From positions 1 to 64,000 of the forward strand of contig NZ_AQVE01000016.1 of NCBI RefSeq assembly GCF_000371925.1: 64,000 nucleotides of DNA, read 5' to 3'. Positions 26,182 to 36,736 of the stretch are shown here, one piece after another. The number at the start of each line of letters is the position of its first letter. The stretch's first letter is position 1. Made by a program: the position numbers and the translations under genes. The notes under the pieces are model-generated. The model was not told the DNA's origin. It ran no database searches and saw only the letters and a program-made list of their open reading frames with translations. The DNA comes from Thiolinea disciformis DSM 14473. Its GTDB lineage: Bacteria; Pseudomonadota; Gammaproteobacteria; Thiotrichales; Thiotrichaceae.

Positions 26182-28251
26182 ATGTCATTTATGCAAACAT
26201 CTTCTCCCGTGACCGCAGCAGTACCCCATGATGCACTAGAAGTCAGTTTTCCGAGTAACGCAGCGGGGCGTTGGCTTTTTGGCATTGCCGTAGCCTTCTC
26301 AAGCTTTCAATTACTGACCGCTGCCCACCTTATTGATTTTCCTAGCCAAATCGTGCGTGTGGTACACCTCGCCTTTTTACTATTACTCGCCTTTCCTTTA
26401 CTAGCTGAAACCCGCACTAACTCCCAAACCGTGCGCTATCTAGCATGGGGTTTAGGAATTTTGGCTGTCGGCTTAGCCTTTTATCATTGGTTTGAATACA
26501 ACGCCTTACTGCAACGTGCAGGTGATCCTTTACCGCGCGATATTGTGGTGGGTGTGCTATCACTGATGCTGGTCTTCCTTGCCGCTTGGTATGCTATGGG
26601 CGCTGCTTTGCCCATTATTGCAGGTACATTTTTAGCGTATTGCTTGTTGGGAGAATATCTGCCATCGCCCTTAAATCATCGGGGCTATGATTTCGCCCAA
26701 GTTATCGAGCATATGGGTTTTGGTACAGAAGGGATTTATGGTATCCCGATTTTTGTTTCTTCCTCGTATATTTTTCTATTTATCTTATTCGGCTCTTTCC
26801 TTGAACGCGCTGGCATGATCCAACTCTTTAACGATGTGTCCATGGGCTTAGTGGGAGGAAAACGTGGCGGTGCCGCTAAAGTTTCGGTTATCTCCTCCGG
26901 CCTCATGGGGATGATTTCTGGTTCGGGCGTAGCCAATGTAGTTACCACCGGCCAATTCACCATTCCCTTGATGAAAAAATTTGGTTATCGCGCAGCATTT
27001 GCGGGCGGTGTAGAAGCGACTGCCTCCATGGGTGGACAAATCATGCCGCCGGTTATGGGGGCTGTTGCTTTTATTATGGCGGAAACCTTAGGGGTGGAAT
27101 ATCACGAAATTGTAAAGGCTGCACTGACTCCTGCCATTTTATACTTTGCTTCAGCCTTCTGGATGGTCCATCTGGAAGCTGGAAAAAATGGCTTAGTGGG
27201 CTTAAATAAATCGGAACTACCGTCGGCATGGCAGGCAATTAGCAGCCAATGGTATTTGCTCTTACCCCTATTAGGTTTGATCTACCTGTTATTTTCTGGC
27301 TATACCCCCTTATTTGCCGGCACGGTCGGCCTCGCCCTGACCGTCTTACTGATTCTCGGCGGCTCGGTGGCGCTAGGCTTACCCTCTACGACCATTCGCC
27401 TTCTATTCTGGATTGGCTTAGGTTTAATCGCTGGCGCTTCATTTAAATATGGCATTAAGGTCATCTTGGTAGCACTGGTCTTATTAGTAATCTGGAATTT
27501 CTTCGTCAAAGGAGGACGCGCCACGCTCAAAGATTGCGTTGACTCACTGGCAGAAGGCGCTAAGACAGCTTTACCAGTGGGTATTGCCTGCGCCATTGTA
27601 GGCATTGTTATTGGCACCATGACCCTAACGGGGGCTGCGAATACCTTCGGGCAATTCATTGTTTCAGTAGGCGACACAAGTTTACTGTTATCGCTGATTT
27701 TGACCATGCTTACTTGCATTGTGCTCGGCATGGGTATTCCCACTATTCCGAACTACATTATTACCTCCTCGATTGCAGGGCCTGCCCTCTTAGAATTAGG
27801 TGTACCTTTAATCGTTAGCCATATGTTTGTCTTTTATTTCGGCATTTTGGCCGACCTAACTCCTCCAGTTGCCCTAGCTTGCTTTGCTGCCGCACCGATT
27901 GCCAAGGAAAGTGGCTTAAAAATCTCGCTGGAAGCCATAAAAATCGCAGCAGCAGGTTTCGTCATTCCCTTTATGGCCGTTTATACACCCGCCTTAATGC
28001 TACAAAATGCTACGGTGTTAGGCGTGATCTATATTACCTTAAAAGCCATCATAGCCATTGGTTTATGGGGTGCGGCGGTGATTGGCTATATCAATGCTCC
28101 TCTTACGGTGTGGGAGCGTTGCTGGGCTATGCTTGCAGCCTTTAGCCTCATTGCAGCCATTCCCTTAACGGACGAAATTGGCTTTGCCCTCAGTGCTGCT
28201 TTTGTGGCATGGCTATGGTTCAAATCGCGCCAAGCGAAAGCGGCTCTATGA
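26182..28251 (+). CDS. TRAP transporter fused permease (DctQ-DctM type)
   Basis: 689 residues, hydrophobic throughout, with the small and large TRAP membrane subunits fused as is usual in TAXI systems. N-terminal helices cover about 30-160; the DctM part follows with SGSGVANVVTTGQFTIPLM, EATASMGGQIMPPVMGAVAF and, late, GMGIPTIPNYIITS and ADLTPPVALACFAAAPIAKE, the conserved substrate- and Na+-site motifs. AAGGG abuts the ATG at 26182 but sits nine bases before the ATG at 26191, which may be the true start. Confidence 0.93.
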   Translation: MSFMQTSSPVTAAVPHDALEVSFPSNAAGRWLFGIAVAFSSFQLLTAAHLIDFPSQIVRVVHLAFLLLLAFPLLAETRTNSQTVRYLAWGLGILAVGLAFYHWFEYNALLQRAGDPLPRDIVVGVLSLMLVFLAAWYAMGAALPIIAGTFLAYCLLGEYLPSPLNHRGYDFAQVIEHMGFGTEGIYGIPIFVSSSYIFLFILFGSFLERAGMIQLFNDVSMGLVGGKRGGAAKVSVISSGLMGMISGSGVANVVTTGQFTIPLMKKFGYRAAFAGGVEATASMGGQIMPPVMGAVAFIMAETLGVEYHEIVKAALTPAILYFASAFWMVHLEAGKNGLVGLNKSELPSAWQAISSQWYLLLPLLGLIYLLFSGYTPLFAGTVGLALTVLLILGGSVALGLPSTTIRLLFWIGLGLIAGASFKYGIKVILVALVLLVIWNFFVKGGRATLKDCVDSLAEGAKTALPVGIACAIVGIVIGTMTLTGAANTFGQFIVSVGDTSLLLSLILTMLTCIVLGMGIPTIPNYIITSSIAGPALLELGVPLIVSHMFVFYFGILADLTPPVALACFAAAPIAKESGLKISLEAIKIAAAGFVIPFMAVYTPALMLQNATVLGVIYITLKAIIAIGLWGAAVIGYINAPLTVWERCWAMLAAFSLIAAIPLTDEIGFALSAAFVAWLWFKSRQAKAAL

Positions 28252-28264
28252 GCGCGTGTATTTT

Positions 28265-28645
28265 ATGAGTTTGTGTATTGTTAGTGCTGGCAAAACCTTG
28301 GTGCTTGCCAGCACATTCTTTAGTTTGTCGTGGACACATTCAGTAGAAAAAATCGAATGGCAAGAGGACTGGCACGTTGAAAATCACAGCTTAAGACTGA
28401 TCAATGCGCGTGTTAAAGGTTCAGGCGCAGGAATGGAACCAGGGGAAAATGCTCAACTAAAAAATGGCTGGTGGGAATGGCAACCACAGCTTCCCGCCCA
28501 AACTGAATTAATACTCGCGGCATCAGGCACAACGCCGTCAGCTTGGAAACTTTGCCCACAACAGCAAGCCTGCTTAGACTTAGCACAGCATCCTAGTGAA
28601 CCGATTAAACTATGGGTGTGTGATCCGTCACTTATAACTCAATAA
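28265..28645 (+). CDS. DUF1850 protein, TAXI transporter partner
   Basis: 126 residues from ATG 28265 (the frame is open further upstream inside the permease gene but without family character). The family signature is clear: LSWTHSVEKIEWQEDW and KGSGAGMEPGEN, then NGWWEWQP and WKLC with a second cysteine. A hydrophobic start (SAGKTLVLASTFFSLSW) suggests membrane export. DUF1850 genes accompany TAXI-TRAP permeases in many genomes; the function is unknown. Its last 18 bases overlap the end of dnaG on the opposite strand. Confidence 0.85.
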   Translation: MSLCIVSAGKTLVLASTFFSLSWTHSVEKIEWQEDWHVENHSLRLINARVKGSGAGMEPGENAQLKNGWWEWQPQLPAQTELILAASGTTPSAWKLCPQQQACLDLAQHPSEPIKLWVCDPSLITQ

Positions 28646-30403
28646 AGATAATAAATCCTGCTTTTCCTGCTCACTTAAACCCTGCAATTGCTCTTTATGC
28701 AGTAAATCATCGATCGCTTTTTGACGCGCTTGTTTGGCGATTTGGCGTAAACAATCTTGAAATTCGCGCTGCAAAATACCCTGCTCTGCTTGCACGGGCT
28801 GCCATGCCATTAATTTCATTAAAGCGGCTTCATAACGTGTGCCACGAAAACGCTCCAGTAAACCCGCACTATGGATTTGGGGGTTTTCCTCAATCGTTTC
28901 AACGACTTTCAGCAATAAATCCACCCCACGAATATCCCACTCCACTAAGCGTTCAGGATTTTCAATCCATAGCGTCAAGGTGGGATCGTGCAGCAACAAA
29001 GCAATCGCATAACGTACCGGCGTTTTTTTAACTTCATGGCTGGTAGCTTTAGGCGCACTCTTGGCCTTATCATCTTTATCCTTAAAAAACTTATTCTTTT
29101 TCTGCTTGCTCGCCTCGTCCTCAACCAAAACCCGAAACATGCCCTGATTCTGCGCCACCAGTAAAGTTTTCAATTTGCTAGCGGGCATTAAAGCCAATAA
29201 ACGATCAGCCTCTTGGTTAAAACGCACATTCTCTTCAGCCGTAGTAAGCGCAGACTCTGGCGATAAACTTAAGTTTTCCTTTAAACCCAAGGTAAAAAAC
29301 TTGGTCAAAGGTAGTGCTGCTTTAATGCTCGCTTCAAAAGCCTCCGTTCCGACTTTTCGGACTTGGGTATCTGGATCTTCGCCGGTAGGTAAAAATAAAA
29401 AACGGACTTCGCGCCCATCATTCAAATGCGGCAATAAGGTTTCTAAAGCCTTCCACGCAGCATTCCTGCCCGCTTTATCGCCATCAAAACAAAACACAAT
29501 TTCTGGCACTAAACGGAATAAGATTTTAATGTGATCGCTGGTCGTGGCTGTACCCAAGGTCGCTACAGCATAGGTGATGCCAAATTGCGCTAAGGCAATC
29601 ACATCCATATACCCCTCAACCACAATGAGACGTTCTAGATTGCGTGTATATTGGCGTGCTTCGTATAGGCCATACAGTTCTGAGCCTTTGTGAAATAACT
29701 CCGTTTCGGGTGAATTCAGGTATTTTGGCTTGCCATCCCCCAACACTCGCCCCCCAAAACCAATCACTTGGCCTTTTCGATTCCGAATGGGAAACATTAA
29801 ACGGCCACGAAAACGGTCATAGACTTGAGCTGCTTCGTTACGGACTTGTAGACCACTTGCCAATAATTTTGCTTGGCCGAAAGTTTGACCAAATTGCACA
29901 CCTAAGGCATTAAACTGGTCTGGAGCAAAACCCACTTGGTATTGCGCGACGACCTCAGGATTCAGACCCCGCTGTTGGATATAGTGTTGAGCATGAGGCG
30001 CTTTAGTCAGTTGTTCTACAAAAAATTGACGCGCTTGGCTCATTAAGCTGAATAAATCATCTTGATGGCGTTTTACTTTGGCGGGCATAGATTTTGCATC
30101 TTGCTCTCGAGGTACTTCAAGGCTCAATGCAGCAGCCAACGCCTCAATAGCTTCTGCATATTCCATATGCTCATAGTCCATTAGAAAACTAATGGCTGTA
30201 CCATGCGCACCACAACCAAAACAATGATAGAATTGTTTAGTTGGGCTGACCGTAAAGGATGGGGACTTTTCGTTATGAAATGGACAGCAGGCAGTATACT
30301 CACGCCCTGCCTTTTTCAAAGGCACGCGTGCTTGGATGACCTCGACAATGTCAATGCGAGTCATCAACTGATCAATAAAGTCTTTAGGAATACGTCCTGC
30401 CAT
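28628..30403 (-). CDS. dnaG: DNA primase
   Basis: 591 residues from ATG 30403 (MAGRIPKDFI); a TTG at 30415 adds four residues. Zinc-binding domain with C40, H43, C61 and C64, TOPRIM core with VVEGYMDVIALAQFG and CFDGDKAGRNAAWKAL, and a C-terminal helicase-binding domain. Neither rpsU upstream nor rpoD directly downstream is present, so the macromolecular-synthesis operon is broken. The 3' end overlaps the DUF1850 gene tail to tail. Confidence 0.97.
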   Translation of the reverse strand: MAGRIPKDFIDQLMTRIDIVEVIQARVPLKKAGREYTACCPFHNEKSPSFTVSPTKQFYHCFGCGAHGTAISFLMDYEHMEYAEAIEALAAALSLEVPREQDAKSMPAKVKRHQDDLFSLMSQARQFFVEQLTKAPHAQHYIQQRGLNPEVVAQYQVGFAPDQFNALGVQFGQTFGQAKLLASGLQVRNEAAQVYDRFRGRLMFPIRNRKGQVIGFGGRVLGDGKPKYLNSPETELFHKGSELYGLYEARQYTRNLERLIVVEGYMDVIALAQFGITYAVATLGTATTSDHIKILFRLVPEIVFCFDGDKAGRNAAWKALETLLPHLNDGREVRFLFLPTGEDPDTQVRKVGTEAFEASIKAALPLTKFFTLGLKENLSLSPESALTTAEENVRFNQEADRLLALMPASKLKTLLVAQNQGMFRVLVEDEASKQKKNKFFKDKDDKAKSAPKATSHEVKKTPVRYAIALLLHDPTLTLWIENPERLVEWDIRGVDLLLKVVETIEENPQIHSAGLLERFRGTRYEAALMKLMAWQPVQAEQGILQREFQDCLRQIAKQARQKAIDDLLHKEQLQGLSEQEKQDLLSLLSYK

Positions 30404-30577
30404 GCTGTGCTGCAAAAATTTTTACTTAAAAGGAACAATTTTATTAGAATACCCAAACATTTGCTTGGAGTTGCCCGCCGCTAACCAAAGTTGTGTCACG
30501 CTATCACACTTTTAACCGGCCATTTCTCCTATTTGTTTTTTGCATGATCGCAACCAATTCGTTGCCTGAAGGATCCG

Positions 30578-33500
30578 ATGAAACACACTGACCTTACTCC
30601 TCCAGCACAGGGCTTGTATGACCCTGCTTTTGAACATGATGCCTGTGGTATGGGTTTTGTGGCCCATTTAAAAGGTGTCAAGTCCGCCCAAATCGTTCAG
30701 CAAGCCTTAACGGTACTGAATCATATGGAGCACCGAGGAGCTCAAGGTGCGGAAGTGAATACCGGCGATGGCGCGGGTATTATGATTCAAGTACCCCATC
30801 GCTTTCTGAAAAAAGAGTGTAGCAAAATCGGCATTACTCTACCTGAACCAGGGGATTATGCGGTTGGCTTCGCTTATTTATCGCAAGATGATGCGGTGCG
30901 TGCCGATGCGGTAGCCCTATTTGAGCGCAATATTAAAGCTGAAGGCCAACAATTATTGGGCTGGCGTGATGTCCCCACTAATCCAAAATCCTTAGGCAAG
31001 GGTGCTTTGAAAACTATGCCGGTGATGCGCATGGTCTTTATTCAGCGCTCCGATGACGTAAAACCCGGCCTTGATTTTGAACGTAAGCTTTATGTCATTC
31101 GTAAACGTACAGCGACTGATGTGCTCTATCGCAAAGATAATCCGGGTTATATGTACTTAGCCAGTTTATCAACGCGCACTTTGATCTACAAAGGCATGTT
31201 GACTACGGAACAAGTGCAAGAATTTTATCCTGACTTAAGCGATCCTGATATGGAGTCTGCGATTGCTTTAATTCACTCACGTTTCTCTACCAATACCTTC
31301 CCCAGCTGGGAGCGCGCTCACCCGAATCGCTATATGATTCATAATGGTGAAATTAATACCATGCGCGGCAACCAAAACTGGATGAATGCACGCGAAGCAA
31401 TGATCAAAACGCCGGTATTCGGTACAGATCCCAAAAACTTATTTCCGATTGTACGTCCAGATGGTAGCGACTCCGCGCGCATGGATAACACCTTGGAATT
31501 CTTATATTTATCCGGTTATTCCCTGCCCCACGCCATGATGATGATGGTTCCAGAACCTTGGGCAAAACACGAGAATATGGATCCAGCAAAACGTGCCTTC
31601 TATGAATATCATAGTTGTTTAATGGAACCTTGGGATGGCCCTGCGGCGTTAGGTTTTACGGATGGCACCTTGGTGGGTGCAACGCTCGATCGTAATGGTT
31701 TACGTCCTTCGCGTTATTATCTAACCAATGATGACATGATCATTTTGGCTTCAGAAGTAGGGGTGTTAGATAGCTTACCAGACGAAAAAGTCATTTCTAA
31801 GCAACGCTTACAACCGGGGCGGATGTTAGTCGTTGATACTGCACAAGGCCGGATTATTTCTGACGAAGAAATTAAGCAACAAATCGCTACTGCCAAGCCC
31901 TATCAAGACTGGTTAGATCAGTATTTGGTGCGTTTAGAGGATTTGCCTGAAGCCCCTGAAGTGCCCGTGCCAGACCATGACACCTTAATTCAGCGTCAGA
32001 AAGCCTTTGGTTATACCTACGAAGATATTCGTAAAATTATTGTACCAATGGCTCAAGATGGCATTGATCCTTTAGGTGCGATGGGCATTGATTCACCCAT
32101 TGCGGTTCTGTCAGACAAACCACAACCTTTATTCAATTATTTCAAACAATTGTTTGCACAGGTCACTAATCCACCTTTAGATGCGATTCGCGAAGAAATA
32201 GTCACTTCCGCGCTCACTACCTTAGGTTCAGAAGGCGATATTACCCAGCCCAATGCTGAAAGTTGCCGCCAAATTTTGCTCGAAACACCGATCTTGGATA
32301 ATAGTGAGCTAGCAAAATTACAAAATGTGAAGCGACAAGGTTTTAAATGTGTCACCTTGCCTATTCTCTTTAAAGCGTCTGAAGAAAAAGGTAGTTTGGA
32401 ACAGGCTTTAGATGACTTATTTGCCGCCGCAGATGCTGCTATTGATGGTGGCGCCAATCTCATCGTTTTATCGGATCGTGGTGTCGATAAAGAATATGCA
32501 CCTATTCCCTCTTTATTAGCGGTTGCTGGCTTACATCACCATTTAATTCGCGATGGTAAACGCACGCGGGTGGCCTTAATTCTGGAATCGGGCGAACCGC
32601 GCGAAGTACACCATTTTTCTACGCTGCTCGGTTATGGTGCACAAGCCATTAATCCTTATACCGCGTTTGAATCGATTGATGACTTGATTCGTGAAGGCTT
32701 AATGACAGGTACCGACCATGAAACGGCGGTTTATAAGTACATCAAAGCCGTAACCAAGGGCGTGATAAAAGTCATGTCGAAGATCGGTATCTCAACGGTT
32801 CAATCGTATCGTGGGGCGCAAATTTTCGAAGCCTTGGGTATCCACCCTAAAGTGGTTGATCGCTATTTTACTGCTACTGCTTCACGTATCGGCGGGATCG
32901 ATTTAGATCTGATCGCCAAAGAAACCTTGATGCGCCATAGCCGTGCATACGCGCACCATGACAGTGAAATGCGTACCTTGCCTTCCGGCGGTGCTTTCCA
33001 ATGGCGTAGCGGTGAAGAAGCCCATCAATACAATCCGCAAACGATTTATATGCTGCAAAAATCCGTGCGCACCAATGATTACGCACTATTCAAGCAATAC
33101 ACTTCTTTGCTGATTGATGATCCCGAAGTAAAATTCAATCTGCGTAACTTATTAGATTTCCATTACGCCGAACAGCCCGTGCCGCTCGAAGAAGTAGAAT
33201 CGGTGGAAAGCATTTTCAAACGCTTCAAAAGTGGTGCAATGTCTTTAGGCTCTATTAGCCCTGAAGCGCACGAAGCTTTAGCTATAGCAATGAATCGCAT
33301 TGGCGGCAAATCAAACTCAGGTGAGGGCGGCGAAGATCCAGCGCGTTATATTCCTGAGGCTAATGGTGACTCCCGTTGTAGCGCAATTAAACAAGTGGCT
33401 TCGGGTCGTTTTGGTGTAAATAGCCATTACTTAACCAATGCGCAAGAACTGCAAATTAAATTGGCGCAAGGTGCAAAGCCCGGTGAAGGCGGTCAATTGC

Positions 33501-35176
33501 CGGGGAAAAAAGTTTACCCTTATATTGCCAAAACTCGCGGTACAACGCCCGGTGTTGGATTGATTTCGCCCCCACCGCATCATGATATTTATTCGATTGA
33601 AGACTTATCCCAACTGATTTATGACTTGAAAAATGCTAACCGTCACGCACGCATTAACGTCAAATTAGTTTCTGGTGCAGGCGTTGGAACAATAGCAGCA
33701 GGTGTCGCAAAAGGTAAGGCTGATGTTGTATTAGTCTCTGGCTATGATGGTGGTACTGGTGCATCACCCAAGACCAGTGTGCAACATGCTGGCTTGCCTT
33801 GGGAATTGGGTTTGGCCGAAACCCACCAAACTTTACTGCTCAACAATCTGCGTAGCCGTGTGCGCGTTGAAACTGACGGTAAATTAATGACGGGTCGTGA
33901 TGTTGCCGTCGCCGCCTTATTGGGTGCGGAGGAATACGGCTTTGCAACTATGCCATTGGTAGCCTTGGGTTGTGTGATGATGCGCGTATGCCATTTGGAC
34001 ACCTGCCCAGTAGGCATTGCAACGCAAAACCCTGAGTTACGCAAAAAATATACGGGTGATCCCCAATATGTGGTGAATTTATTGACCTTTATTGCGCAAG
34101 AATTGCGGGAATATATGGCGAAGCTTGGCTTCCATACCATTGATGAAATGGTGGGGCGTGTGGATAAGCTTTATGCCAAAAAGGTAGATCACTGGAAATT
34201 CAGTTCGATTGATATGAGCAATATTCTCTATCAACCTGAACTGGAAGAAAATGACGGTGTGCGCTGTTGTCGTTCACAAAATCACAATATCGACGAATCC
34301 TTGGATATGCGTGAGATTTTACCGGCCTGCTTACCCGCGATAGAAGCAGGTACGCCTGTTCAAGCTTCCTTCCGCATTAAAAATATTGACCGTGTTGCAG
34401 GTACAATTACCGGCCACGAAATTACCAAGAAATATCAAGCGGCTGGCTTGCCACCCGATACGATTCGCTTGAAATTTACCGGTTCAGCCGGTCAAAGTTT
34501 TGGCGCCTTCATTCCCAAAGGCATGACCATGGAACTGGAAGGCGACTCCAACGATTATATCGGCAAAGGCTTATCTGGCGGAAAAATCATCGTTTATCCT
34601 CCCCGCCAAGCCCAATATATTGCCGAGCAAAATATCGTCATTGGTAACGTTGCTTTCTTTGGTGCAAGTCAAGGCGAGGCTTATATTCGCGGCATTGCAG
34701 GCGAGCGTTTTTGTGTGCGTAACTCGGGTGTCCATGTGGTCGTAGAAGGAACCGGCGATCATGGCTGTGAATACATGACCGGCGGCTGTGTCGTGGTCTT
34801 AGGTGATGTGGGACGTAACTTTGCGGCAGGGATGTCGGGGGGTGTTGCGTATGTTTATGACCCGAAAGGTATTCTAGCGTTGAGTGGTAATACCGAAATG
34901 GTTTCCTATGGTGCATTACAAGAAGCTGACGATATTGCTACCGTGAAAAGCATGATCGAGAAGCATGTCTTGCATACAGAAAGTCCCCGTGGCAGCCAAA
35001 TCCTGCAAGATTGGTCAAATCAGGTGCAGCATTTTGTGCGCGTGATGCCACATGACTATAAGCGGATGCTCGACACCGTGAGGAAGTTTGAAGCGCAAGG
35101 TATGAAAGGCGAAGAAGCATTAATGGCGGCCTTCCAAGCGAACAATGCAGACGAAACACGCGCTAGCGGCAACTAA
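30578..35176 (+). CDS. gltB: Glutamate synthase (NADPH) large subunit
   Basis: Transfers the glutamine amide to 2-oxoglutarate. 1532 residues. The propeptide is cut before Cys23 ([11 protein letters not shown]), giving the class II amidotransferase nucleophile. The central and FMN domains follow ([20 protein letters not shown]), then the 3Fe-4S cysteines in [15 protein letters not shown] (C-x5-C-x4-C) and the C-terminal glycine-rich beta-helix ([20 protein letters not shown]). It sits 17 bases upstream of gltD. Confidence 0.98.
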   Translation: MKHTDLTPPAQGLYDPAFEHDACGMGFVAHLKGVKSAQIVQQALTVLNHMEHRGAQGAEVNTGDGAGIMIQVPHRFLKKECSKIGITLPEPGDYAVGFAYLSQDDAVRADAVALFERNIKAEGQQLLGWRDVPTNPKSLGKGALKTMPVMRMVFIQRSDDVKPGLDFERKLYVIRKRTATDVLYRKDNPGYMYLASLSTRTLIYKGMLTTEQVQEFYPDLSDPDMESAIALIHSRFSTNTFPSWERAHPNRYMIHNGEINTMRGNQNWMNAREAMIKTPVFGTDPKNLFPIVRPDGSDSARMDNTLEFLYLSGYSLPHAMMMMVPEPWAKHENMDPAKRAFYEYHSCLMEPWDGPAALGFTDGTLVGATLDRNGLRPSRYYLTNDDMIILASEVGVLDSLPDEKVISKQRLQPGRMLVVDTAQGRIISDEEIKQQIATAKPYQDWLDQYLVRLEDLPEAPEVPVPDHDTLIQRQKAFGYTYEDIRKIIVPMAQDGIDPLGAMGIDSPIAVLSDKPQPLFNYFKQLFAQVTNPPLDAIREEIVTSALTTLGSEGDITQPNAESCRQILLETPILDNSELAKLQNVKRQGFKCVTLPILFKASEEKGSLEQALDDLFAAADAAIDGGANLIVLSDRGVDKEYAPIPSLLAVAGLHHHLIRDGKRTRVALILESGEPREVHHFSTLLGYGAQAINPYTAFESIDDLIREGLMTGTDHETAVYKYIKAVTKGVIKVMSKIGISTVQSYRGAQIFEALGIHPKVVDRYFTATASRIGGIDLDLIAKETLMRHSRAYAHHDSEMRTLPSGGAFQWRSGEEAHQYNPQTIYMLQKSVRTNDYALFKQYTSLLIDDPEVKFNLRNLLDFHYAEQPVPLEEVESVESIFKRFKSGAMSLGSISPEAHEALAIAMNRIGGKSNSGEGGEDPARYIPEANGDSRCSAIKQVASGRFGVNSHYLTNAQELQIKLAQGAKPGEGGQLPGKKVYPYIAKTRGTTPGVGLISPPPHHDIYSIEDLSQLIYDLKNANRHARINVKLVSGAGVGTIAAGVAKGKADVVLVSGYDGGTGASPKTSVQHAGLPWELGLAETHQTLLLNNLRSRVRVETDGKLMTGRDVAVAALLGAEEYGFATMPLVALGCVMMRVCHLDTCPVGIATQNPELRKKYTGDPQYVVNLLTFIAQELREYMAKLGFHTIDEMVGRVDKLYAKKVDHWKFSSIDMSNILYQPELEENDGVRCCRSQNHNIDESLDMREILPACLPAIEAGTPVQASFRIKNIDRVAGTITGHEITKKYQAAGLPPDTIRLKFTGSAGQSFGAFIPKGMTMELEGDSNDYIGKGLSGGKIIVYPPRQAQYIAEQNIVIGNVAFFGASQGEAYIRGIAGERFCVRNSGVHVVVEGTGDHGCEYMTGGCVVVLGDVGRNFAAGMSGGVAYVYDPKGILALSGNTEMVSYGALQEADDIATVKSMIEKHVLHTESPRGSQILQDWSNQVQHFVRVMPHDYKRMLDTVRKFEAQGMKGEEALMAAFQANNADETRASGN

Positions 35177-35193
35177 TACAGGAAGATTATAAC

Positions 35194-36684
35194 ATGGGTA
35201 AACCAACCGGATTTATCGAATACCAGCGTCAGTTGCCAGCAGACCGATCACCTGCCGAGCGCATTAAAGACTGGGACGAATTCCACTTACATTTTCATAC
35301 GGAAGCCGAAAGCCAACGGCAAGGCGCACGCTGCATGGAATGCGGCATTCCTTTCTGTCAAACCGGTAAAATCTTGCCCGGTGGTGCCAGTGGCTGCCCC
35401 GTGAATAATCTCATTCCTGAATGGAATGATATGATTTATCGTGGTTTATGGCGTGAAGCTTATGAGCGCTTGCGCATGACCAATAACTTCCCTGAGTTTA
35501 CCGGTCGGGTCTGTCCGGCTCCTTGTGAAGGCTCTTGCACACTGGGACTTCATGAACCACCCGTCACCATTAAGCTTAATGAAGTCACGGTTATTGACAA
35601 AGCTTATGAGGAAGGTTGGGTTAAAGCTACCCCACCCGCCGAACGCACCGGTAAAAAAGTTGCGGTTGTGGGCTCTGGCCCCTCTGGCTTAGCTTGCGCA
35701 GACCAGCTCAATAAAGTGGGGCATCATGTTACGGTCTTTGAGCGTGCTGACCGTGTTGGTGGCTTATTGATGTATGGTATTCCGAATATGAAACTCGACA
35801 AGCAACAAGTCGTTGAGCGCCGTATTCAAGTCATGAAAGACGAAGGCGTACTATTCGTGACTGGTGTAGAAATCGGTAAAACGCTCTCTACTGAACAATT
35901 ACGTAAGGAATTCGATGCAGTCGTACTATGCGCGGGTGCGACCCAAGGGCGTGATTTGCCTGTTGCTGGCCGTGACTTAAAAGGTATTCACCTAGCTATG
36001 GAATTCCTCACCGCGAATACCAAAAGCTTATTAGATTCCAAATTGTCTGACGGTAACTATATCTCTGCTAAAGATAAACATGTCATCGTGATTGGCGGCG
36101 GCGATACAGGCACCGATTGCGTCGGCACCTCCATGCGTCATGGCTGTAAAACTGTCACTCAACTAGAAATCATGCCGCGCTTACCGGATCAACGTGCGCC
36201 AACGAATCCTTGGCCTGAATGGCCGATGGTTTTCAAAATGGACTATGGTCAAGAAGAAGCGGCTGCCATCTTCGGGTCTGACCCACGCGATTACTTGGTT
36301 TCAACCAAAAAATTTGTCGGCGATGAAAACGGTCAGGTAAAAGAAATTCATACCATAGGTGTACGCTGGGAAAAAATAGCGGATGGCCGTATGAATTTGG
36401 TTGAAATAGAAGGTAGCGAACGCGTATTAGCCGCTGACTTAGTGCTATTGGCGATGGGCTTTACGGGCCCTGAGAAAACCCTTATTGACGATCTTAAACT
36501 GGATATCGATCCACGCGGTAATGTAAAAGCAGATTACGGTCGTTATACCACCAATCTGAATGGTGTTTTTGCAGCTGGCGATATGCGTCGTGGTCAAAGT
36601 TTAGTAGTTTGGGCTATTAATGAAGGCCGCCAAGCCGCACGGGAATGTGATCGCTTCCTCATGGGGACAACCACACTTCCTTAA
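35194..36684 (+). CDS. gltD: Glutamate synthase (NADPH) small subunit
   Basis: Passes electrons from NADPH through FAD and Fe-S centres to GltB. 496 residues. N-terminal cluster cysteines in [15 protein letters not shown] and [15 protein letters not shown] site [22 protein letters not shown] site [14 protein letters not shown]-terminal FAD motif [19 protein letters not shown]. Co-transcribed with gltB. Confidence 0.97.
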   Translation: MGKPTGFIEYQRQLPADRSPAERIKDWDEFHLHFHTEAESQRQGARCMECGIPFCQTGKILPGGASGCPVNNLIPEWNDMIYRGLWREAYERLRMTNNFPEFTGRVCPAPCEGSCTLGLHEPPVTIKLNEVTVIDKAYEEGWVKATPPAERTGKKVAVVGSGPSGLACADQLNKVGHHVTVFERADRVGGLLMYGIPNMKLDKQQVVERRIQVMKDEGVLFVTGVEIGKTLSTEQLRKEFDAVVLCAGATQGRDLPVAGRDLKGIHLAMEFLTANTKSLLDSKLSDGNYISAKDKHVIVIGGGDTGTDCVGTSMRHGCKTVTQLEIMPRLPDQRAPTNPWPEWPMVFKMDYGQEEAAAIFGSDPRDYLVSTKKFVGDENGQVKEIHTIGVRWEKIADGRMNLVEIEGSERVLAADLVLLAMGFTGPEKTLIDDLKLDIDPRGNVKADYGRYTTNLNGVFAAGDMRRGQSLVVWAINEGRQAARECDRFLMGTTTLP

Positions 36685-36697
36685 GAGCTTGTCCTGA

Positions 36698-36728
36698 GTT
36701 GTGCTTAAGCTTTTTGCTTAAGCACAAC
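36698..36728. terminator. Palindromic hairpin between convergent gltD and BY-kinase-like gene
   Basis: GTTGTGCTTAAGC (36698-36710), loop TTTTT, GCTTAAGCACAAC (36716-36728): thirteen perfect pairs, AT-rich core, no long U tract outside. It serves both converging genes, nine bases from the stop at 36737. Confidence 0.65.
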
Positions 36729-36736
36729 CTTCAACA

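Noticed and set aside
30485-30510. CRP-like dyad TGTGT...TCACAC upstream of gltB
   Set aside because: The spacer is seven rather than six bases and the left half lacks the A; not good enough to call.
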